From: Talinum fruticosum
Taxonomy: Eukaryota > Streptophyta > Magnoliopsida > Caryophyllales > Talinaceae
Length of the DNA: 64,000 bases
Assembly: GCA_021018815.1 (NCBI GenBank)
Contig: JAITYX010000140.1
Location: 194,501-258,500 of the forward strand
Reading direction: 5' to 3'
Part shown: positions 45,123 to 56,407 of the stretch, one piece after another
Layout of the letters: the number at the start of each line of letters is the position of its first letter
Position numbering within the stretch: position 1 is the stretch's first letter
Translations under genes and position numbers: made by a program
Notes under the pieces: generated by a model
Told to the model about the DNA's origin: nothing
Databases searched by the model: none
Seen by the model: the letters and a program-made list of their open reading frames with translations, nothing else

Positions 45123-45634
45123 TGTTGACCAAGGATAATAAATGGTCACTTAGGCCTATTAGTTTCTACTTACCTAGTCTCCCACTTCTCTAGGAAAGGT
45201 TCCTGGATAAGTGGGATGAAGTTGAGATAGACTCAACTTCCCAACTCTGGAGATAGGAGTGAAGACCTCCTATTTAATCTGGATATAGAATATACGAAAA
45301 GCACAGGACAAAGACGTACACAGCATCTGTTGCTTCTCTAAATTTTTCCGTAGAAATCCTCAACTCTTTCTCACAGCTAGACTCACCATCCCGAGAGGTC
45401 TTTGGGTTTGTGTCGTGGCTGCTTTCTGGCTACTCTAGTAGGCGCCGGTTATATTATTTCGAGTGACACTGGTATATCCGGATTTCGGAGTATAACCAGA
45501 ATTGATGTGTTCGTGACTCGGGATTTAGTTCGTGGGATATCGATCTGCACGGGAATTCGTTTGTAGGCTATTGAACAGAAACCGATCTAATTGCTTCCGC
45601 ATTACTAAGGTTAGTCCTTATTTTTCCAACCGAA
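45123..45634 (+). repeat. Copia LTR, second of the tandem array
   Basis: It aligns throughout with 44605-45122. Many differences are CpG decay (AATGGTCACTTAGG for AACGGCCACTTAGG). Confidence 0.85.
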
Positions 45635-45715
45635 TGTTGACCAGGGTTAATAAACGGCCACTTAGGCCCATTAGTTTCCACTTAACCAGTCTCCTACTTA
45701 TCCAGGAAAGGTTCC
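45635..45715 (+). repeat. Copia LTR, third copy, truncated after about 80 bases
   Basis: TGTTGACCAGGGTTAATAAA to GGAAAGGTTCC matches the first 80 bases of the LTR, then similarity stops. It is closer to the first copy than to the second. Confidence 0.85.
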
Positions 45716-46884
45716 TTAGAGCACTGTGAAATTAAGGTCCCACTTCTCCAGTAGAAAGAAATGAAAAATGAGGGAAACAAGCAATTAGGGTTTTCTGAAT
45801 TGAGCTTGTGAAATGAGTACGTTGTGGGTTCAGCGCCTCACTTAGGCCTAAAGATTGAACAAAACCTAAGCCCTAGAATACAACCTAAACCTATATTAAC
45901 AGTTTCGGGTTCCGGTTTTAGGGTTTGATTTTGAGAATCGAAATGGGAATTTGTTGGATAGGTTCCTAATTTTCAGGAACCTGACTCGAAACCGAATAAA
46001 TAGTTTCGATTCTAGAACCTTACTCATTTAACCTCTTCGAGTCCGGTTTTAGGGTACCAGTCGAGACATGCTCACCCCTACCACTTATGTTGAAACTCAA
46101 ATTTATTTTCAATTGTGAGGGATTATCTTACGTAATTTTGTGCATTTGGAAGGGGATGGTAATGATGTGTCACATAGTGACGTGTCTAAATTTTACTCAT
46201 CATAAAAATAGATTCGCTATAAAAGTTTTTCACATTTTTGTCCATATGCCTATGCTCTTAGTATTTCATTCCATTTGTTAGGTACACTAATGAAGAGGTT
46301 AAACTGCATGTACCACGAAAACTTGAATATATTCGTCGAAGAAGGTGAGGGCCATTCATCATTTAGAAAAATTGTTTATTGCAATGTGAATTATGATAAA
46401 TGAATACTTCCCAACGGCAAATGTATGAAACAAATTCATTATACGCATTTATTATTATTTATTATATCTTTCATTCTTTTTTTCCATATATTTTGTATAA
46501 GTGAAAATTGACTTGCCTTCATACTTGATATGCAATTCGCAGGTAAGATACTATCATATCTTTTTCTACGTTCATATGATTTATCTGATGGTCATGCCTC
46601 TTGTGAACATTGCCATCTATGTTTCATTGATTATGTTTTTTTCCCTAAATTTACCATATTGTTCATGTCAAAATTCAAGATATAGTACTTCTATAAGGTA
46701 AATATTTTATAATATCCCTTCCTTATGTTAACTTATTTAGGATTGTGCTACATTAAACATTGATATTCACCTGATTATTAGTATTTACTTTTTAAATTTT
46801 TCTTTATCGTTGAAATTAGAGACAAATTGGGTGCATGCATTTTTATAGTTCTTCAAAATGTTGTAACTAGGTGCGTTTATCGCT

Positions 46885-47040
46885 CCAAACCCGAACCAGA
46901 TTGAACTGAACTGCATTAGACTTGAAATTGAATAAGAGAAATTGGCGGACCGAGGACTGAACCGAGTAACTTTCGATTTGGACTTGGACTGGACTGAAAA
47001 ACCCGAACCGAATCTTGATTGGACCGAAGTGGACCAAATA
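46885..47040. repeat. Degenerate CCGAACC/GGACTGAA patch
   Basis: Variants of GAACCGA, GGACCGA and GGACTGAA alternate here; the composition matches the repeat at 39580-40131. Confidence 0.55.
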
Positions 47041-47519
47041 GAGAGGGTGCTCGGATTAAAATGTCATTGAATTATCTTGAAATGTTAAAAGATGTCACTA
47101 ATTATTTTGATAATCAACGATTGCCACTAGACTAATTATTAAGCTGTTAAAAATTTCATTGATGAAATTTCAGTCGTACATGTGTCACTAGATCAGTGGT
47201 GTAAGAACGGATAAAATGAGGTATAGTGACATTTTTTACTCATAATAATTAGTTCAATGACAGTCCTTGATCATCAAACTAATTAGTGGTATTTTAACAC
47301 TCAAGATAATTCAGTGACATTTTAATCCAAGTACTCCAAATAGAGATTATCGCATATATAGATATGGGCTAACTAAAAAAATGTTGAAACTTGGAGAGAG
47401 AATTGCGTTTCAAATTGGTCAAAATTAAGACGCAAATGAATTGGAATATGTTCCCAATTAAAAATCCTGATTAGCTATATATATAAATATATTAGGCAGT
47501 GTGACTTATATTGTTTTTA

Positions 47520-47690
47520 GTAACTTATTCGGTCCTCGATCCGGATAGAAGACCGGTTGGACCGGACCAAAGATCAAATAAAAAATTTTGTGGACCGTAG
47601 ACCGGTCCGAATATGATCGGTCCGGTCCAGTGCGGTCTAAGCCAGCTTTTGGTCTGGTCCTGTTTTTGACCGAATAATGCACAACTCTAG
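47520..47690. repeat. Degenerate ACCGGTCC patch
   Basis: Repeated GACCGGT, GGTCCGGTCC and GGACCGTAGACC motifs in otherwise AT-rich DNA. Confidence 0.55.
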
Positions 47691-48742
47691 CTGCTGCAAT
47701 TCTTCTTCGTATAAATTATGAGCTTCCAAGTTCATTTTGTCGTAATAATAAAGTTACAATGATTGTAAAACCTATACTTTGTGGTTTATAATAGTGTGTG
47801 TATTTACTGTTAATAAATCTAAATTGTAATACTGGAAAAAGGTGAGTTTTTATTATATTCACATTTTCTACCTTTTCATTTAGATGAGTCATTGATTTTT
47901 GTCATGGAGCCTCCTTACTAAGGAGAAGTTGAACGATATGTTGACTTAATTATCTCAGTTGATTGGGGGAATAAATTTCTTTCTGAAGGCATCCTAAAGA
48001 TAGTTTTTATCTAGGTAACAAAAATACATATACATTTCATATGTATGTCAATACCTATTAATCTAAATTATAATGGTGATTTTTTTATGTTAGATTAATA
48101 ATGGTGATTTTTTATGTTAACATAGATGAAAGACTAATCGTTATACCTACCAGCTCAACTTGCGTTTCTATCTTACAATTGTTTATTCCTAATTATGTAT
48201 CTCAAATATATTTTGATAGTAAAGACAATAATTTTGAGTACTATGTTTATTTTATTATGGATTTCAGTTATATTGATTGACCTTTCTTCCCTGATATTTT
48301 ATTTTTCAAATTAAAATAATTTTAAATTTATACTTAATATATTCTTCTCCTTTGATCCTCTATTTAAATCTAATGTTATTACATTTTGCTTTAAATTTAT
48401 CTACACATTATACACTTATTTAATTATACTCTCAACATACCATATAATGTAATTACTGAACAATTTATCTCCTAAAATAATTAGCAATCCTGAGGCACCA
48501 TACGAATCTTAGCTAGTATATTTAAAAGCAATAAAGAGAATGAATAAGTGTAATGTTTCATCCTATGATCAAAATGTACGTAGATGTTACATAAATTTAA
48601 GATAAATTTTCACCAAAAATAAAGAAGATACTTAATAAAATTCCAAGTAAGACCTGCCCCCAACTAAAAAGTCAGAAAACATAACTCAAAATATTTTAGA
48701 AAAACAATTTTCTTTTTTTTGGTAAAAGGTTAGTAGCTCTCA

Positions 48743-49521
48743 TTAATCATTGAAACTTTCAGTTTTACTTCTGCTAATTATCACTCCACCACATTCTCTT
48801 GCTAAAATTTGAGCTTCTTGTTTTGTATCTGAGAAAATCCTACTATTTATCTCCCTCCAGCAGCTATATATACTGACAGCCACACACAATCTTATCACCC
48901 CTTTCTTTTTGCATTGCTTGTTACCTCCGTTATCTCCTTCTGTCAATCCCCCCCATATGAACTCTGTTTGCACCCATTGAGTGTGCTCTGCCAGTACTGT
49001 TCTTCTTACGTAACGTGTATATAAAAGATGTGTTGGTGTGTTTCCACTTCCTGATTGCAAAATACACACTCAGGTTTCACTGCAATTAATGCCCATCCTT
49101 GCTAATTTGTCTGTTTTCATGAGCCTTTGGTGTGTGCTACCCTAAAGGAAAAGGTACATCTAGGGATTCTTGGTTTACCTCATACCAAGTTAAACCACTT
49201 AACTTTCAATTCTTTATTTCTTAGCAGTTCATACCCTTAACATTGTATAGTTTGTTATTTGTAGGCAACCGTATGGATTTGTTTGTGTCTACTCCTGCCA
49301 ACATCATATCTCTGACCTTGAATAGTTTCCTCAAGTACCAACTGGAACTTGATTTAGGCTTGCATTGCCATATTGTATCCTTCTTCATATAATAATGGTG
49401 CACCCATTTGACCGAGAGGTTGTCCTCTTTTAATGCTACTACCCATATCAGTTTAAATACTAGTGCAATATTTCTTGTGCTGCTGTCATGGATCCTCATG
49501 CTCTCCTATTCTATAGGCAGG
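48743..49521 (-). pseudogene. LINE-2 ORF2, C-terminal segment
   Basis: It continues from 52408 with ALVFKLIWVVALKEDN, VKWVHHYYMKKDTIW and SSSWYLRKLFKVRDMM, the region after RT in plant L1 proteins, then the terminal block YSCWREINSRIFSDTKQEA ending at 48743. Several frame breaks. The zf-RVT-like cysteines are poorly preserved. Confidence 0.8.
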
Positions 49522-49526
49522 TAAAG
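49522..49526. repeat. Target-site duplication TAAAG, left copy
   Basis: TAAAG directly before the LTR start, repeated at 52403-52407. Confidence 0.85.
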
Positions 49527-50348
49527 TGTGAGATCCCGAAATTTCAGGTGCTTGCCTGGTAGTGAATTATTAGAATTTTTCCGAGTCGGAATTAGAAACC
49601 CGAGAACCGAAACCGAGCATGGGCTAGCTAAATTGGGCCTTGAGAAGTTGAAGTTGGGCCCAATTAAAAGAAAAAGAAAGGAAAATGGGAAAGGGATGGC
49701 TGGCAATTTAGGAGGAGTTGGCAATTGATGAGAGCAAAAGAGTTAAGGGTCCAATTGGAATTAGGCAAGCAGCCCATTATGTGTAATTAGGAGAAGAGGA
49801 GAGAGAAGGGGGCTGAGACATTAGAAGAGGAACGAAGAAGCAGAAGCGAAGCGAAGCAGGGAAAGAAGCAGAGGAGGGGAAAGCGAGAGAAGGAGCAGGG
49901 GAAACGAGAAGGAGCAGAGGCAGAGCAAGAGAGGGGGAAAACGCGAGAGTCGCCCGAACGGCGAGGACGCCGCCGCCGGTGAGCAAAGGGAGGGCTCGGG
50001 CTCGGGAGGCCGAGCAGAGCAGAAGAAGAAAGGGGGAACGAAAGAAAGAAGAAGTAGAGCAGAGACGAAGTCGAAGCGGAACAAAGCGGGAGCGGGAGCG
50101 GGAGCGGGAGCAAGAGGAACGCTGGAAACCGGCTGCCGGCGGGCACGGCAGGCCCGAGGACAGGCAGCGGACGAAGGAGAAAGGAAAGAAGAAGCAGAGC
50201 AGAGACAGAAGCAAGGGTAGAGCAGAGAGGGATGCGAGAGGGACGAAGAACCAGAAGCGAGAGATAGGCGAAGAGAAAGCAAAACCCAAACCGAAACCCA
50301 ATCCGAAACCTCGTAGAACTGAATTCTTAGAACCTCTAAGAATTTAAG

Positions 50349-51943
50349 GTGAGTAGTCTGAATTCATCCTCTAGATTAAAATGAATTAGGTGGATTGAAT
50401 ATGAATTCAAAGCATGAAATTGGAAACCCTAAGTTAATAGAAGAAGCCAGAGGCCTAAATTCACGAAACTAGCAACTCATGAATTGAAAAGCATATTGCG
50501 AATTTGATGTCCGGTTCATGAATTTAGTGATTATTGATTATTCTTAAGCATGATTATTGAACTGTATATTGAGAAGTTGATGAAAATAGCTTGCATAGGT
50601 TTAGTGAGAAAAATCAGAAAATTGAATTCATGATTTAGTGCAGATTTTTCAGTGAATTAAGCATGCTGTCCGAATTATTGTGCTGTCATATGTAGCCCAA
50701 ATTTCCTGAAATTTTTACTGTAGCTTCTGATGATTTATGAGAAATTCCTGTAAAATTTCGTATGCATTGGATGAGTAGATTGGGAGATATGCAATATTAA
50801 GTGAAAATGTTCTGTTTTGGGCTAAATCGCATATAAGTGAGTAACTGAATTAAGAGCTGAGATTTAAGAAGCTATGTGGCTAGATTAAAAGATATTCATT
50901 GATTAAGGAAAGTTATAGAACCATAAACTACTTATACGCGATAATACGCGATCATGAAAACGATAAGTTCGTCGATTAGGAATCCTATTTGACATGTTTA
51001 TGTGATTATGTGTTTATCCTGAATTAGATCGATTGTAAATGACATAAGCATGCGTATGTGAAATGAATTGATCGTACTTGAGTTGGAACTTGCTTATGTG
51101 ATGTGCTTGCTTTGAAGAAGTTACGCATGAACGTGCTAAGCATGAATTATGTGAATTAAGTAATTCTTATGTATAAGTAATAAGAAGATAAGAAACTTAA
51201 AGAACTAAAGAAGGGAGAAAGGATTGTGTTATTGATCTAAGACTCCACGAATTAAAGAACCCTCTCGAAGCTATGGCCATAGAAGTGTCTGTCAACCCGA
51301 AGCCACGAATTGAATTGCTTCCACTAAGAATTGACAGTATGCGTCCTTCAGGGATGGGAGGCTGCCTCGAGGCCACGAATTGTTATGCCTCGAGGCCACG
51401 AATTGTATGCCTCCGTGAACTGAGCCCACGAATTGTTTTGGCTCCAAGAACTGGGTCTTTAGAGCAGTGCATAAATCTTCTTTCCATTCGAAACTAAGAA
51501 GACTTAAAAGAAGTACCATATGAAGAAACGAATGATCGTGCATACCAAGAATCGATGATTTATGAAATGCATGATTGAACTCAAGAAGAAGAATAAGAGG
51601 AAGAACGAATCCTGATTTCATAAGAAATGAATACCATAAGAACTAAGATATGATTTACGTGATGAATGATTTGCATGATGAGTGATTCTATGACTTACTT
51701 GCGTAGAAAGACGAATGATGCATGTTTAATTGAATTCATGAATAAGTGATGTCATTATGATTCTCGGCAAGTTGGTAAGTTTAGAATCTTGCATGTCTTA
51801 AGCATGTATGATCTGAATCGCATGTTATTAATGAATTGTGAACTTATGTGTGTTTGTTAATGAATTAATATGCAAAGTGAAACCCGGGGTTGGGTTGGAT
51901 TATTCACTGGGCTAGTGAGCTCATGACATCACCAACATTTCAG
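50349..51943 (+). other. Putative intron inside LTR A
   Basis: The donor AAG|GTGAGTAG is close to the plant consensus; the acceptor is ACATTTCAG|GT. The interval is AT-richer than the leader before it. The donor-like GTGAGTA is also present in copy 2 near 17731; the acceptor region is missing there. No transcript evidence. Confidence 0.4.
51245..51437 (+). repeat. CCACGAATT motif array in LTR A
   Basis: CCACGAATT recurs about five times at irregular spacing, alternating with GCTTCC, GGCTCC and TGCCTC. The same array is present in copy 2 at 18630-18790. Confidence 0.75.
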
Positions 51944-52113
51944 GTACAGAAGTTAGGACCGGCAGGAGTTGCCTTTGGCTTTTGGAAATAGCGAGACGAA
52001 TAGGAGATGCCGGGCTCACTACTTGTTTTTCTGTCTTTTGTTTAGAAAGATGTTGTAAAGACTATTGTATGTGAGCTTAAGTTTGATTATGAATGTAAAT
52101 CCCTATGTGAATA

Positions 52114-52174
52114 CTCCGAGCGTGTGGCTCGTTGAGTTGTGTTGTGTTTCTCCGAGCGTGTGGCTCGTTGAGTT
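52114..52174 (+). repeat. 25-base direct repeat in LTR A
   Basis: CTCCGAGCGTGTGGCTCGTT and the following GAGTT occur at 52114-52138 and 52150-52174, a 36-base period. Confidence 0.9.
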
Positions 52175-52402
52175 TAAGATTGTGTTTCGTGCAGGGTTAG
52201 GGCTTTAAGCCCATGGGTTTAGCCAGTTTACGGAGGAAACTCTGCCGAAATTTCCAGAAAAACCTTTGAAAACCCAGAACCGCGCTTCCGCCAGATTAAG
52301 AAAGGGTTAGTAACCCCAAGTTGAGACCCTAAGCAGCCTTAGGGGTTCCTCTTGGGGAACCCTAGCATGTAATACTCCTAGGGTGGGTCTAGGGGTGTTA
52401 CA

Positions 52403-52407
52403 TAAAG
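52403..52407. repeat. Target-site duplication TAAAG, right copy
   Basis: Partner of 49522-49526. Confidence 0.85.
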
Positions 52408-53522
52408 TGTGGATCGTGCAATGGGAGCAGTCTTCCTCTAAGGATTTCCACTCCACAGGAATTGTCTACAAATGGCATTTATCTCTTTGATCACAACTTT
52501 TGGTATAATGAACATTTGGCACCAGTAGGTAAATATGCTTAGTAAAACTTGACTAATTAGTAGGACTTTACCTATATATGATATTCTTTTCACATGCCAT
52601 GTTCTCAATCTAGCTGTTATCTTGCTAACTAGTGCTTGGCAATCATTTTTACTCAACCTCTGGGCTTTCATAGGTACACCTAAGTACGTAAACGGCAATT
52701 CTCCACTTCTATATCCCGTTATCTGAGTTAGGAATCTTGCTTCAATGTCACTAACCCCATCCAGTAGGATTTGTGATTTATCCTAATTGGCTTCTAACCC
52801 TGAAGCTTCTGAAAAAAGCAGAAAGGTAGCTTGTATGCATCTTATGCTTTGTGGTTTAGCTTCGCAAAATAGCAATAGATCATCAGCAAAGCTAAGTGAA
52901 CTTAACTTCACCTTCTTGCAGTCTAGGTAGAACCTAAATTCTTTTTGCTTTGTAAAAATTGTGAGAGCTCTGGACAGGTATTCCTTTACAAGTACAAAGA
53001 TAAAGGGGGACATATGATCCCCTTGCCTTAATCCCCTTCCATTTTGAAAGTACCCATGTATATTCCCATTTATTTGAATTGAGAAACTTAGAACAGTTAT
53101 GCAACACATTATGATTTGTATAAACTTAAAAAGGAACCCATACCCAAGCAATAGATCTTCTATAAACCTCCACCTGACTTAATCATAAGCTTTTTTTAAA
53201 TCAACCTTCAACATACATCTAGGGGATATCCCTTTCCTTTTGTAAAACCTCAGTAGGTCTGCACCTCATCATATTCTGCAATATAGATTTTCCTGCAATA
53301 AAGGCCCATGTGTCTTATCTAACACTTCAGGCATGACAGTCTTCATCCTATTACATATTATCTTAGTTATGCATTTGTACAAGCAGTTGCACCAAGCAAT
53401 GGGTCTAAGGTCAACTAGTTTGATAGGGTTTTCAACCTTTGGTACCATGGCTAACACAATAGCATTAACTTGCTTTAAGAGCTTAGCTGTAGAGAAAAAA
53501 TCCCTTATTGCATTGCTTATGT
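52408..53522 (-). pseudogene. LINE-2 ORF2, reverse transcriptase segment
   Basis: Sense order: ISNAIRDFFSTAKLLKQVN, LVDLRPIAWCNCLYKCITK (RT motif 1-2), an intact-looking QGDHMSPFIFVLVKEYLSRA block, then LSSLSFADDLLLFCEAKP with the catalytic FADD at about 52865-52900, FTYLGVPMKAQRLSKNDCQ near 52650-52698, and HVKRISYIGKVLLISQVLL. Unlike LINE-1, the RT core is retained. Frameshifts around 53160-53270 and a few stops make it non-functional. Confidence 0.88.
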
Positions 53523-53527
53523 CCTGC
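53523..53527. repeat. Target-site duplication CCTGC, left copy
   Basis: CCTGC directly before the LTR start; partner at 56403-56407. Confidence 0.88.
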
Positions 53528-53870
53528 TGTAACGCCCCAAACCCCATAATCACTAGGTTAATCCTAAGGACTGATTAACTAGTAATTAGCGCAACAGAAA
53601 TATAGGTTAGAGGCGTTACCTCCGCTCCAAACAAGGAACAAGGCAACATTCAAATAGATTACGTGCAATCTTGATAAGGTCTTAATTCGAAAGAAAAAGT
53701 CCGACGAGGAACAACATAAGCAGAGAGAATTAAATACGTGTCTTCAGGGTAATGACTTAAAGACACAACCAAAACAACTCAAGACACGACAGGTCACCAC
53801 CACTATGAGCCCCTAAGACACTTCAGCTAGTAGACAACCTACTTCTTGCTCTCTTCTGGAGTAGTTTTAT

Positions 53871-55597
53871 CTAAAACAGAACAGATAAAACATTTTGAAA
53901 TAATGAGCCAAAGCTCAGCATGCTTATCCATGTACTGTAAGTAATTAAGTGAAGATATATGATTTGAGCGCATGCATTTTAATTCATTTATAAATAAGAT
54001 ATGAAGAATATAGTAAAACAATTATTCATTTATTATCTGAGTAGCTCCTTACGATCATCGGTTTCCCTAAATATGCGCATACCAAGACCTATCGGCAACG
54101 TCTGGTTGATAATGGTCAAATATATATGATATGATATGATCATGATATAACATGATTAATGTAGGGCAGACCACATAATTAGGTGACAATAATATTTGAA
54201 ATGGTTCCTTTTTGATTAAGCAAACCATTTTAGCGTTGATATAAACAGGTGGATTTTCGTAAGGTACAAGCAATAAACATACCTTAACTCATGGAAATAT
54301 TCTTTTTGATCCCTTTGAAGTTGCTGACTCGGATGAACGACGTGGATGCCTTAACAAAATAAGGTGTTTCATTAATAGGTTCAATACTGTTAGTAATCAA
54401 ATTTATTATCGTTATTATTACCATCACTATTGTTATTACTTACATTATTTCCTTTTGTAACTTCCCATGACTAGATGAATTTATGAAGGCAAAATCACTT
54501 CGCAGATTGCTAAATCGGTTGGTTAAATTTTATAGGTTGAAGTTTTAAAGTAACATTCATAACTTATACCAACCCTTTTTGACACACCATATGATCATAA
54601 GGTTCACTTGACCGTTTCTCCATAAAACACCTGTTGTGTTAATCGATCCCTTCCTAAATTAAGTCTCTTATCCACCTAATTGTTTAATCCTCCAACGTTG
54701 TTTAATTCTTCACTTGGATACCTAACCCAATTCTTATAAATCGCCTACGTTAGCTTATTTTCTTAAATTCTCAACCTCATTTTTTTCTTTAATTTACTTC
54801 AATAATCCAAATCACTTCTTTCCTTTAACCCTCAAAATGACTTATTTTCTTTAATCTTCCCAAAATTACTTAATGTCTTCAACTTCTTAAATCATTCAAC
54901 TTATCTATTCTCCTTAATTCACATTTTTAATCCATATTCTCATAACACAACATGCATACCTTTTTTTTTTCCTTAGATCCTCACATAATATTGTACTCTT
55001 TTAAAGTTTCATTTTAATTTTTTTTTTTACATGCATGCTCATTTTAGTTAATCTCTTCCTCCAAAATTTTCTAATAAACTTGAGTCATCACGAAAACCAA
55101 ATTTTCTTTGCTTTGGAAGCCACCACGGACCTTCCCACGGCCAGTGGGGGTCAATGGTCGGCTCTAGAGGTCATCAAGGGCCTTCCCACGGTCAGTGGGG
55201 GCTTCTGGTGGTCACCACGGTTTACCCCATGGCCTGTGGGAGCACCTGTGGTGGGTGTTTTGGGTCAATTAACTCACTGCTGGCCACCACGGCCTGCCCC
55301 ACAGGCTGTGGGGGCATCCGTGGTGGGGGCCAAAGTCTTCCAAACTCCAATTTCTTATGCTCTATGTATTTTGTCTTTGTGAGATATCTATGAAAGGTTT
55401 ATCTTATGAATTTTACATCATTGTAAGTATCATATTAGCTCATTAAAACACATTAAAAGTGCATGCAAGGTAATTACTTCTCATACCAAGATTTGGGCAA
55501 CTCGAGTTAACGTTTCCAATCAACGATCCCCAAAAGTATAATACTAATTATTTCTAAAAATTAAAGGAATTGCTTAGTTGAAGGTTGAGGTTTTTAC
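53871..55597 (-). other. Putative intron inside LTR B
   Basis: Donor GG|GTAAAAA after the GC-rich leader, acceptor TTCTGTTTTAG about 340 bases before the LTR 3' end. The acceptor-like motif is conserved in copy 2 (21396 on minus). The layout mirrors LTR A. Confidence 0.35.
55115..55340. repeat. GC-rich degenerate tandem repeat in LTR B
   Basis: Variants of CCACGGCCTGCCCCACGGCC / CAGTGGGGGC recur four times in a stretch far richer in GC than its flanks. Not present in copy 2. Confidence 0.7.
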
Positions 55598-55909
55598 CCA
55601 AAACCCACAAGAAAAATGAGGGCTTTTATGGTGGAAGGGGTGGCTGATCGGAGCTCCGGTGGCTGCAGGCGGCGACCAGGGACGACTGGCGGTAGCAGCA
55701 GGCAGCAGATACAGCAGACACAGCAGCAGGGCAGCAGCAAAAACCCGCGGTGGCCGGCGGCTGGTGGCTCCGACTCCGGCGACCGGAGGAGTTGGTGATG
55801 GTGGTGGTGGTCAACCTGGCTGGGCAGTAGAGGGGGTTGAGCGAGGGAGATGAGTTTCTTTTGGAATGAAAAGAAAATGATGAAGGTGGGGTTTTTGAGA
55901 TTTTGGGGT

Positions 55910-55917
55910 TTAAATAG
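55910..55917 (-). promoter_or_regulatory. TATA-like box in LTR B
   Basis: CTATTTAAAC on minus, followed by a CCTTCATCATTTTC leader and then the GC-rich block. Confidence 0.35.
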
Positions 55918-56113
55918 GCAAATTTTGAATCTGAATTTTCTCTCTCCTCAAATCTGAATCCAACCCCTTATTTTATTTTATTTTTATTTTTATTTGCTTG
56001 GTTATTGGGCCCTCTACTCTCTACAAGCTCAAATACCCTAATAGCCAAACTCAAGTTAAAAGAATGTCGGTTTAAGGAATTCTCGACTTGAATAACTATT
56101 ACAAACTTTAGGC

Positions 56114-56114
<1 letters not shown>

Positions 56115-56190
<76 letters not shown>
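56115..56190. repeat. (ATT)n microsatellite
   Basis: About 25 uninterrupted ATT units within LTR B. Confidence 0.95.
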
Positions 56191-56402
56191 ATCACAAGGC
56201 ATAATTTATTTGATCATTTATTTATTTATTTCTTTGCCAAGCGTCGCTATCATCATCCGAGTCCTGCAACACATAATATGGTTACTGGCACAAGTATATA
56301 ATACACATGATAATGATGAATAAAAGTGTCAATTGAAGTGCATGCGCTCATTAATATTTATTAATCTTTGTTGATGTATTGGATTAAGGTCGGGGCATTA
56401 CA

Positions 56403-56407
56403 CCTGC
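56403..56407. repeat. Target-site duplication CCTGC, right copy
   Basis: Partner of 53523-53527. Confidence 0.88.

Larger units (their letters stand above)
39094..45715 (+). mobile_element. Ty1-copia element, 5' truncated, with tandem 3' LTRs
   Basis: Gag, protease, integrase, RT and RNase H follow in copia order on plus, then a PPT and two complete plus one partial LTR. The 5' LTR, PBS and gag start are absent; the left boundary is the CACTA right terminus. Gag is interrupted by a CCGAACC-type repeat. Frameshifts and stops run throughout. This is a different lineage from the Sirevirus at 5972-16030: its knuckle, RNase H end (IADPLTNPTLRDVFKIHMM) and LTRs differ. Confidence 0.87.
45716..48712. 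other. AT-rich interval, no recognised genes
   Basis: 45830-46080 is a GGTTTTAGGG/GGTTCC-rich degenerate patch. 46280-46700 has short exon-like pieces with good splice signals but no recognised product. Two degenerate patches of CCGAACC and ACCGGTCC type lie at 46885-47040 and 47520-47690. The rest (47700-48712) is AT-rich with nothing I can assign. Confidence 0.5.
49527..52402 (+). repeat. Solo LTR, family A (2876 bases)
   Basis: It starts TGTGAGATCCCGAAATTTC, ends AGGGGTGTTACA, and is bounded by TAAAG. No PBS, PPT or element genes adjoin it, and LINE-2 resumes on both sides, so it is a solo LTR left by recombination. The lineage is probably Ty3-gypsy (inference from size and GGGGTGTTACA end). 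Inside: a GA/GC-rich leader (49790-50348), donor AAG|GTGAGTAG at 50349, a CCACGAATTG motif array (51245-51437), acceptor ACATTTCAG at 51943, and a 25-base direct repeat CTCCGAGCGTGTGGCTCGTT at 52114 and 52150. Confidence 0.88.
53528..56402 (-). repeat. Solo LTR, family B (2875 bases)
   Basis: On plus it starts TGTAACGCCCCAAACC and ends CGGGGCATTACA, bounded by CCTGC. Sense is probably minus: a TATTTAAA box near 55910-55917, a leader with GC-rich, glutamine-codon-like CAGCAG sequence (55600-55870), a donor GG|GTAAAAA at 55597, and an acceptor CTGTTTTAG at 53871. In that sense its 3' end, GGGGCGTTACA, resembles the GGGGTGTTACA end of family A. No element genes adjoin it. Confidence 0.87.

Noticed and set aside
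49777..50347. Overlapping long frames (Ser/Leu-rich on minus, Arg/Glu-rich on plus)
   Set aside because: GA-repeat composition keeps all frames open. The plus frame starts at GTG, not ATG, and it lies within the solo LTR leader.
55968..56195. Poly-isoleucine open frame
   Set aside because: Translation of the (ATT)n microsatellite.
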